Source: Roseburia sp. 1XD42-34 (GTDB lineage Bacteria > Bacillota > Bacilli > Bacillales > Amphibacillaceae). Taken from it: DNA of 64,000 bases. The notes beneath the pieces were generated by a model. The model saw only the letters and a list, made by a program, of their open reading frames with translations, was not told the DNA's origin and searched no databases. Made by a program: the position numbers and the translations under genes. The stretch covers positions 1 through 64,000 of the forward strand of contig NZ_QWLJ01000001.1 of NCBI RefSeq assembly GCF_009917385.1. The letters run 5' to 3'. Below, one piece after another: positions 60,272-64,000 of the stretch. Position 1 is the stretch's first letter. The number at the start of each line of letters is the position of its first letter.

Positions 60272-61681
60272 ATGAGTGATGTAAATAAGTTATTAAAGGT
60301 GCTTGGAAACAAAGATGTGCTGGCACTTGCCTTTGGTGCCATGATTGGCTGGGGCTGGGTCGTTGCGTCTGGATTATGGATAACAGAGGCGGGCTCGCTA
60401 GGAGCGATTTTAGCATTTGCAATTGGCGGTTTACTTGTTGTATTTGTAGGGTTAACCTATGCGGAATTATCTTCTGCTCTTCCATTAGCCGGCGGAGAGC
60501 ATGTGTATACATTTAAAGCGATGGGAAGAGTAGCTTCGTTTATTGCTACATGGGCGATTATTCTTGGCTATGTGTCTGTAGTAGCATTTGAAGCAGTGGC
60601 GTTACCAACCGTGTTTGAGTATATGGTGCCTAACTATAGTCAAGGTTATTTATACACGATAGCGGGTTGGGATGTTACTATAACTTGGGCAGGCGTTGGA
60701 ATGGTTGGTTCATTACTGGTTGCTTGGATTAACTATCGTGGGATTAAGCTTACATCTGTTATTACGGGTATTTTTACGATGTTTATTATCATAGCAGGTT
60801 TGATGCTAATCACGGGGAGTACTTTTGGAGGTAGTATAGATAATATGCAGCCGCTAGTTTATGCAGGTGCAACTGGTGTATTTACAGTCATTATTATGAC
60901 ACCATTTATGTTTGTTGGTTTTAACGTTATTCCACAAGCTGCAGAGGAAATCAATTTACCACAACGTAAGATCGGTCAGCTGCTTATTCTTTCAGTTATG
61001 TTAGCAGTCATTTGGTATATTGCAATTATTTTTGGAGTATCTCGTATTTTAAATCCAACAGAACTTAGCGAGTCTAATCTAGTGACAGCTGACGCAATGG
61101 TAAAAGCATTTGGGGATAATAAGCTGATGGGGAATGTGCTTGTGCTTGGTGGAATTGGGGGTATTTTAACGAGTTGGATCGGGTTCTATGTTGGAGGGAG
61201 TCGGGCTATTTATGCGTTGGCCAATGCGGGAATGTTACCAAAATGCTTAGGGAAATTACATCCAAAATATAAAACACCTCACAGAGCAATTGTGTTAATT
61301 GTACTGCTTTCAACGGTGGCTCCTTTATTTGGAAGACCAGCACTTGTATGGCTAGTCAATGCAGGAGGCTTAGGACTTGTTGTTGCTTGGTTAATGGTTG
61401 CCATTTCGTTCATTTTGCTGCGAAAAACAGCACCACATATGAGGCGTCCATTCAAGCTTCCTGGAGGGACAATAATTGGTTGGTTAGCTGTCCTTATGTC
61501 TATCGGTGTGGTGATTTTGTATATGCCAGGCATGCCTTCATCTTTAGCTTGGCCTTATGAGTGGTTTATTATCGGAGCTTGGAGCATCTTGGGATGTATT
61601 TTGTATCATTATTCAATGGCTAAATATGGGAAGGAATACGCAAGTGAATATATGAAAAAAGAGTTAGATCGAATCGCTTAG
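60272..61681 (+). CDS. APC-superfamily amino-acid/amine permease
   Basis: A 469-residue transporter with about twelve helices. The first helix has LAFGAMIGWGWVVASG, the substrate-backbone binding GxG region of APC carriers, and the Glu/Pro-rich YAELSSALPLAGGEHVY follows. GTPHRA-like KTPHRAIVLIV lies before helix 9. Start ATG has GGGGAAGTGAGG upstream. With the preceding aminotransferase it may bring in the amine or amino acid being transaminated; not proven. Confidence 0.9.
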   Translation: MSDVNKLLKVLGNKDVLALAFGAMIGWGWVVASGLWITEAGSLGAILAFAIGGLLVVFVGLTYAELSSALPLAGGEHVYTFKAMGRVASFIATWAIILGYVSVVAFEAVALPTVFEYMVPNYSQGYLYTIAGWDVTITWAGVGMVGSLLVAWINYRGIKLTSVITGIFTMFIIIAGLMLITGSTFGGSIDNMQPLVYAGATGVFTVIIMTPFMFVGFNVIPQAAEEINLPQRKIGQLLILSVMLAVIWYIAIIFGVSRILNPTELSESNLVTADAMVKAFGDNKLMGNVLVLGGIGGILTSWIGFYVGGSRAIYALANAGMLPKCLGKLHPKYKTPHRAIVLIVLLSTVAPLFGRPALVWLVNAGGLGLVVAWLMVAISFILLRKTAPHMRRPFKLPGGTIIGWLAVLMSIGVVILYMPGMPSSLAWPYEWFIIGAWSILGCILYHYSMAKYGKEYASEYMKKELDRIA

Positions 61682-61705
61682 TTCTACTTTAATAGTATGT
61701 AAGTA

Positions 61706-61868
61706 GATGCAAGCTCCTCCCTTTGAGAAGCGTATGAGATAAAAGAAGCCTAAGCGGGGATAATAACATTTAAATTCCCGATTCGTTTTCAGGTTCATTA
61801 GGTCATGCCCTTGCAGTACTAACAATCAATGGGGATAAAAGAAAACCTTTCGTTAATGGTTCACTTTA
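61706..61868 (+). repeat. Family B repeat (left end eroded)
   Basis: Keeps AAGCGGGGATAATAACATTTAAATTCCCGATTCG in part-matching form, TTAGGTCATGCC, and GGTTCACTTTAC at right. Confidence 0.65.
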
Positions 61869-62080
61869 CAAAGCTGTCATATCATTTACTTTTGATATAT
61901 CTTTCCTGCATCGCTTCTTAAAATGGAAATATTTTATCTTTGTTACGAAAGAACTTTGTATGTTAATAGAACGTGAAAAATTTAGGTAACCAAAACATAA
62001 TAATTTTGTTATAATAGGTTATATTCAGAATTTATAGACTAAATAAACTAGGTATTATCAACTACAGGGGGTTACCAACC

Positions 62081-62737
62081 ATGCGAATTATAAAGCCGGA
62101 ATCACTTCATTTACAAGCTTATGCTATTTTGAAAGGAGAAATATTAGAAGGGGGATATAGACCAGGAGAGCGAATAGTAGAGGCTAAAATCGCTAATAAA
62201 CTAGGAATAAGCAGAGGACCAGTAAGAGAGGCTATGCGTATGCTTATTCAAGATGGGTTATTAACGTATAATGATGGGTATACAAGGGTGTATCAACCAA
62301 CGTTACAGGATGTGGTCGATATTTTTCAATGCCGAGAAAGCCTCGAGGCATTAGCTGTCAGTCTTGCTATTAAGCAAATAACCGATAATGAAAAAAAGCA
62401 ATTAGCAAATAATTTGGAATTGACTTATCATGCTTATCAACATAAGAATTCAATAGAGTTGAGTAAATTAGACCAAGAATTTCATGATATCATTATTCAA
62501 GCTTCTAGAAATAAGCAATTAATAGAATTGTTAGATGTGATAAGGACAAAAATTCACTATATGCGTATAACGATGGTACAAGGAGAATTTTATCCTTCTT
62601 TTGTAAGTGAACATGAAAAGCTGATCCAGTTTTTAGTTGATGGTCAGGAAACAAAAGCAACTACATTGATGAAAACGCATATTCAAAAAGGATTAGAAGG
62701 TGTATTAATGCAGATTGGGAATGGTCAGTCCAGGTGA
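62081..62737 (+). CDS. GntR-family (FadR-type FCD) transcriptional regulator
   Basis: A 218-residue regulator. N-terminal winged helix: GYRPGERIVEAKIANKLGISRGPVREAMRML; C-terminal helical FCD ligand domain with the metal-binding Asp/His set (LDQEFHDIIIQAS, HEKLIQFL). GGGGG precedes ATG. The stop lies inside an intrinsic terminator, so it is its own transcript. It is followed by a thioesterase and phenylalanine dehydrogenase pair, which it may control. Confidence 0.9.
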   Translation: MRIIKPESLHLQAYAILKGEILEGGYRPGERIVEAKIANKLGISRGPVREAMRMLIQDGLLTYNDGYTRVYQPTLQDVVDIFQCRESLEALAVSLAIKQITDNEKKQLANNLELTYHAYQHKNSIELSKLDQEFHDIIIQASRNKQLIELLDVIRTKIHYMRITMVQGEFYPSFVSEHEKLIQFLVDGQETKATTLMKTHIQKGLEGVLMQIGNGQSR

Positions 62738-62766
62738 GAAAATAACATCATCTGGATTTTTATTTT
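62729..62766 (+). terminator. Intrinsic terminator overlapping the gntR-type stop codon
   Basis: TCCAGGTGA / TCATCTGGA (one G-U) with a ten-base loop, then TTTTTATTTT. Confidence 0.85.
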
Positions 62767-62828
62767 CATGTTGATATACTTTCACATGTGTAATGAAAAT
62801 CAAAAAAATTATAGTTTACAGTTCTCTG

Positions 62829-62857
62829 TTGACTGCGACGTGAATATATATTAACAT
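62829..62857 (+). promoter_or_regulatory. Promoter of the thioesterase/phenylalanine dehydrogenase operon
   Basis: TTGACT, 17-bp spacer, TAACAT, about 80 bp before the thioesterase start. Confidence 0.6.
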
Positions 62858-62937
62858 ACAAAATATACCGAAAATTTAGAAACAAGTCCAGAATTATATA
62901 TGATTTTATATATGTTTTGGGAAGGGGGATAAATTAA

Positions 62938-63333
62938 TTGAAGACAGGGTTGCATGTTGGTAAAACAAAAACATTAACGATAACAGTAACGAACGAGATG
63001 TTTGCTCAATTTGATGGGAAAGTAGTTCACCCTGTTTATTCTACGGCTTCTATGGTGTATCACATGGAATGGGTGTCCCGACAGTTGCTTATTCCTTATT
63101 TGGAAGACCATGAAGAGGGGATGGGGGCAGCAGTAAGTGTTCAACACGTTGCTCCTTCGGGGTTAGGTTCCATCATTAATTTGACTGCTATTGTTTTGGG
63201 TGTAAATAAGAAAGAAATTACAACGGAGGTACGTGTGGAGAATGAGAAGGGATTAATTGGAAAAGGCAAAATAAAACAGGTTGTTTTACCAAAAGAAATA
63301 ATTCAGGAAAAAGTTCGTACAACGTCTACTTAA
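62938..63333 (+). CDS. Hot-dog thioesterase (FlK-like)
   Basis: A 131-residue hot-dog protein resembling fluoroacetyl-CoA thioesterase Fl[38 protein letters not shown] and [12 protein letters not shown] in the family order, with the conserved Thr/Ser, Glu and His catalytic region. The start is TTG 62938, preceded by GGAAGGGGGATAAAT. It lies 14 bp before the phenylalanine dehydrogenase gene. Likely hydrolyses an acyl-CoA of the same catabolic route, perhaps phenylacetyl-CoA; this is inference. Confidence 0.8.
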   Translation: MKTGLHVGKTKTLTITVTNEMFAQFDGKVVHPVYSTASMVYHMEWVSRQLLIPYLEDHEEGMGAAVSVQHVAPSGLGSIINLTAIVLGVNKKEITTEVRVENEKGLIGKGKIKQVVLPKEIIQEKVRTTST

Positions 63334-63347
63334 GGAGGTTTGGAGAA

Positions 63348-64000
63348 TTGAAGCAATTAGAACATTTGCAAGAGGTTGATGTGTTTCAAAAAATAGGTGG
63401 TCATGAGCAAGTTGTATTTTGCAACGACCCGAAGGCGGGGTTAAGAGCTATTATCGCGATACATAACACCACTTTAGGGCCAGCACTAGGTGGAACACGT
63501 ATGTATCCATATTCAAGTGTTGATGCTGCATTAGATGATGTGCTTCGTTTATCAGAAGGAATGACCGCTAAATGTGCCATGAGTGATGTTGATTTTGGTG
63601 GGGGAAAGGCAGTCATTATTGGGGACCCTAAAAAGGATAAAACCCCGGCGATGTTTCGAGCGTTTGGGCAATTTGTAGATTCATTAAATGGCAGATTTTA
63701 CACGGGTACAGATATGGGAACGACAATGAACGATTTTATTGATGCAGCAAAAGAAACGAACTTTATCAATGGTCTACCTGAAGCATTTGGAGGTAGTGGA
63801 GACACGTCCATACCAACAGCACAGGGCATTATTTATGCGCTAAAAGCGACGAATCAATTTTTATTTCAAACGAGTGCTTTGGAAGGAAAAGTTTACGCAT
63901 TACAAGGTCTGGGAAAGGTGGGTAGGAAAATAGCCCTGCACCTGCTTGAAGCTGGCGCAGAGGTGTATGTAACGGACATTAATGAAAGCGTTATCAGTGA
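63348..64000 (+). CDS. pdh: Phenylalanine dehydrogenase, 5' part (cut by the window end)
   Basis: The first 217 codons of an NAD-dependent amino-acid dehydrogenase; the reading frame is open at the window edge. TTG start with TAAGGAGG upstream. [37 protein letters not shown] (catalytic Lys region), and [16 protein letters not shown] are followed by the Rossmann [12 protein letters not shown]. The [11 protein letters not shown] and NFINGLPE wording matches Bacillus phenylalanine dehydrogenase rather than leucine dehydrogenase. It would oxidatively deaminate phenylalanine to phenylpyruvate. Co-transcribed with the thioesterase. Confidence 0.92.
   Translation, partial: MKQLEHLQEVDVFQKIGGHEQVVFCNDPKAGLRAIIAIHNTTLGPALGGTRMYPYSSVDAALDDVLRLSEGMTAKCAMSDVDFGGGKAVIIGDPKKDKTPAMFRAFGQFVDSLNGRFYTGTDMGTTMNDFIDAAKETNFINGLPEAFGGSGDTSIPTAQGIIYALKATNQFLFQTSALEGKVYALQGLGKVGRKIALHLLEAGAEVYVTDINESVIS

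Overview
The window is low-GC Firmicute DNA, most like a spore-forming Bacillaceae of the Virgibacillus/Oceanobacillus/Bacillus type. Evidence: two CotF-like coat proteins, a ykoFEDC thiamine-precursor transporter under a TPP riboswitch, a MifM-like arrest peptide ahead of yidC2, a ThrZ-type threonyl-tRNA synthetase behind two T-boxes, an ErmD/K-type methyltransferase with its own attenuator, phenylalanine dehydrogenase, strong AGGAGG ribosome binding sites and frequent TTG starts. No rRNA, tRNA, CRISPR array, prophage or transposase gene was seen.

Layout. 0.5-5.2 kb: a minus-strand alpha-mannosidase/fructose-type PTS operon. 5.5-13 kb: an ABC exporter pair, an HxlR regulator divergent from an MDR oxidoreductase, an ankyrin lipoprotein, an acetyltransferase and a deaminase. 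13-20.5 kb: acyl-CoA synthetase, a frameshifted HTH gene, small membrane proteins, a decayed HAD gene, an SDR and a haem O synthase. 21-26 kb: CNNM-type membrane protein, Ca2+ ATPase, MBL hydrolase. 26.2-26.5 kb: a type I toxin-antitoxin locus missed by ordinary ORF calling. 26.8-29.5 kb: nrdDG behind paired NrdR boxes. 30-33 kb: coat proteins, DUF72, P-loop kinase, TspO-like protein. 33.2-39.2 kb: a LacI-controlled alpha-glucoside operon (GH13, binding protein, two permeases). 39.5-43.7 kb: tandem T-boxes, thrS/thrZ, erm leader and erm. 44.2-49.8 kb: a PspA / DUF4178 / DUF4247 / DUF350 / membrane aminopropyltransferase envelope-stress cluster. 50.8 kb: a divergent L11 paralogue. 51.8-55.7 kb: ykoFEDC with two frameshifts. 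56-57 kb: MifM-like peptide and YidC2. 58-64 kb: a class III aminotransferase, APC permease, GntR regulator, FlK-like thioesterase and phenylalanine dehydrogenase (cut by the window end).

The most unusual overall property is a dense population of non-coding dispersed repeats. Family A (about 260 bp, 9 copies), family B (about 190 bp, 10 longer and 3 partial copies) and a 60-bp hairpin family C occupy many intergenic gaps. A and B carry internal complementary arms with signs of base-pair conservation. B is nested inside A at two places. Copies abut or supply stop codons of neighbouring genes, sit in the leaders of nrdD and thrS, and punctuate the PspA cluster. No protein gene accompanies them, so they look like non-autonomous mobile or structured RNA elements.

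Several genes here are controlled by ribosome or RNA sensing: the MifM-like peptide with its Shine-Dalgarno hairpin, the RLR-type erm leader with two attenuators, tandem T-boxes, the TPP riboswitch and an antisense RNA. Three single-base frameshifts (HTH gene, ykoE, ykoC) are either real decay or sequencing errors. All calls were made by reading the sequence; no database search was run.
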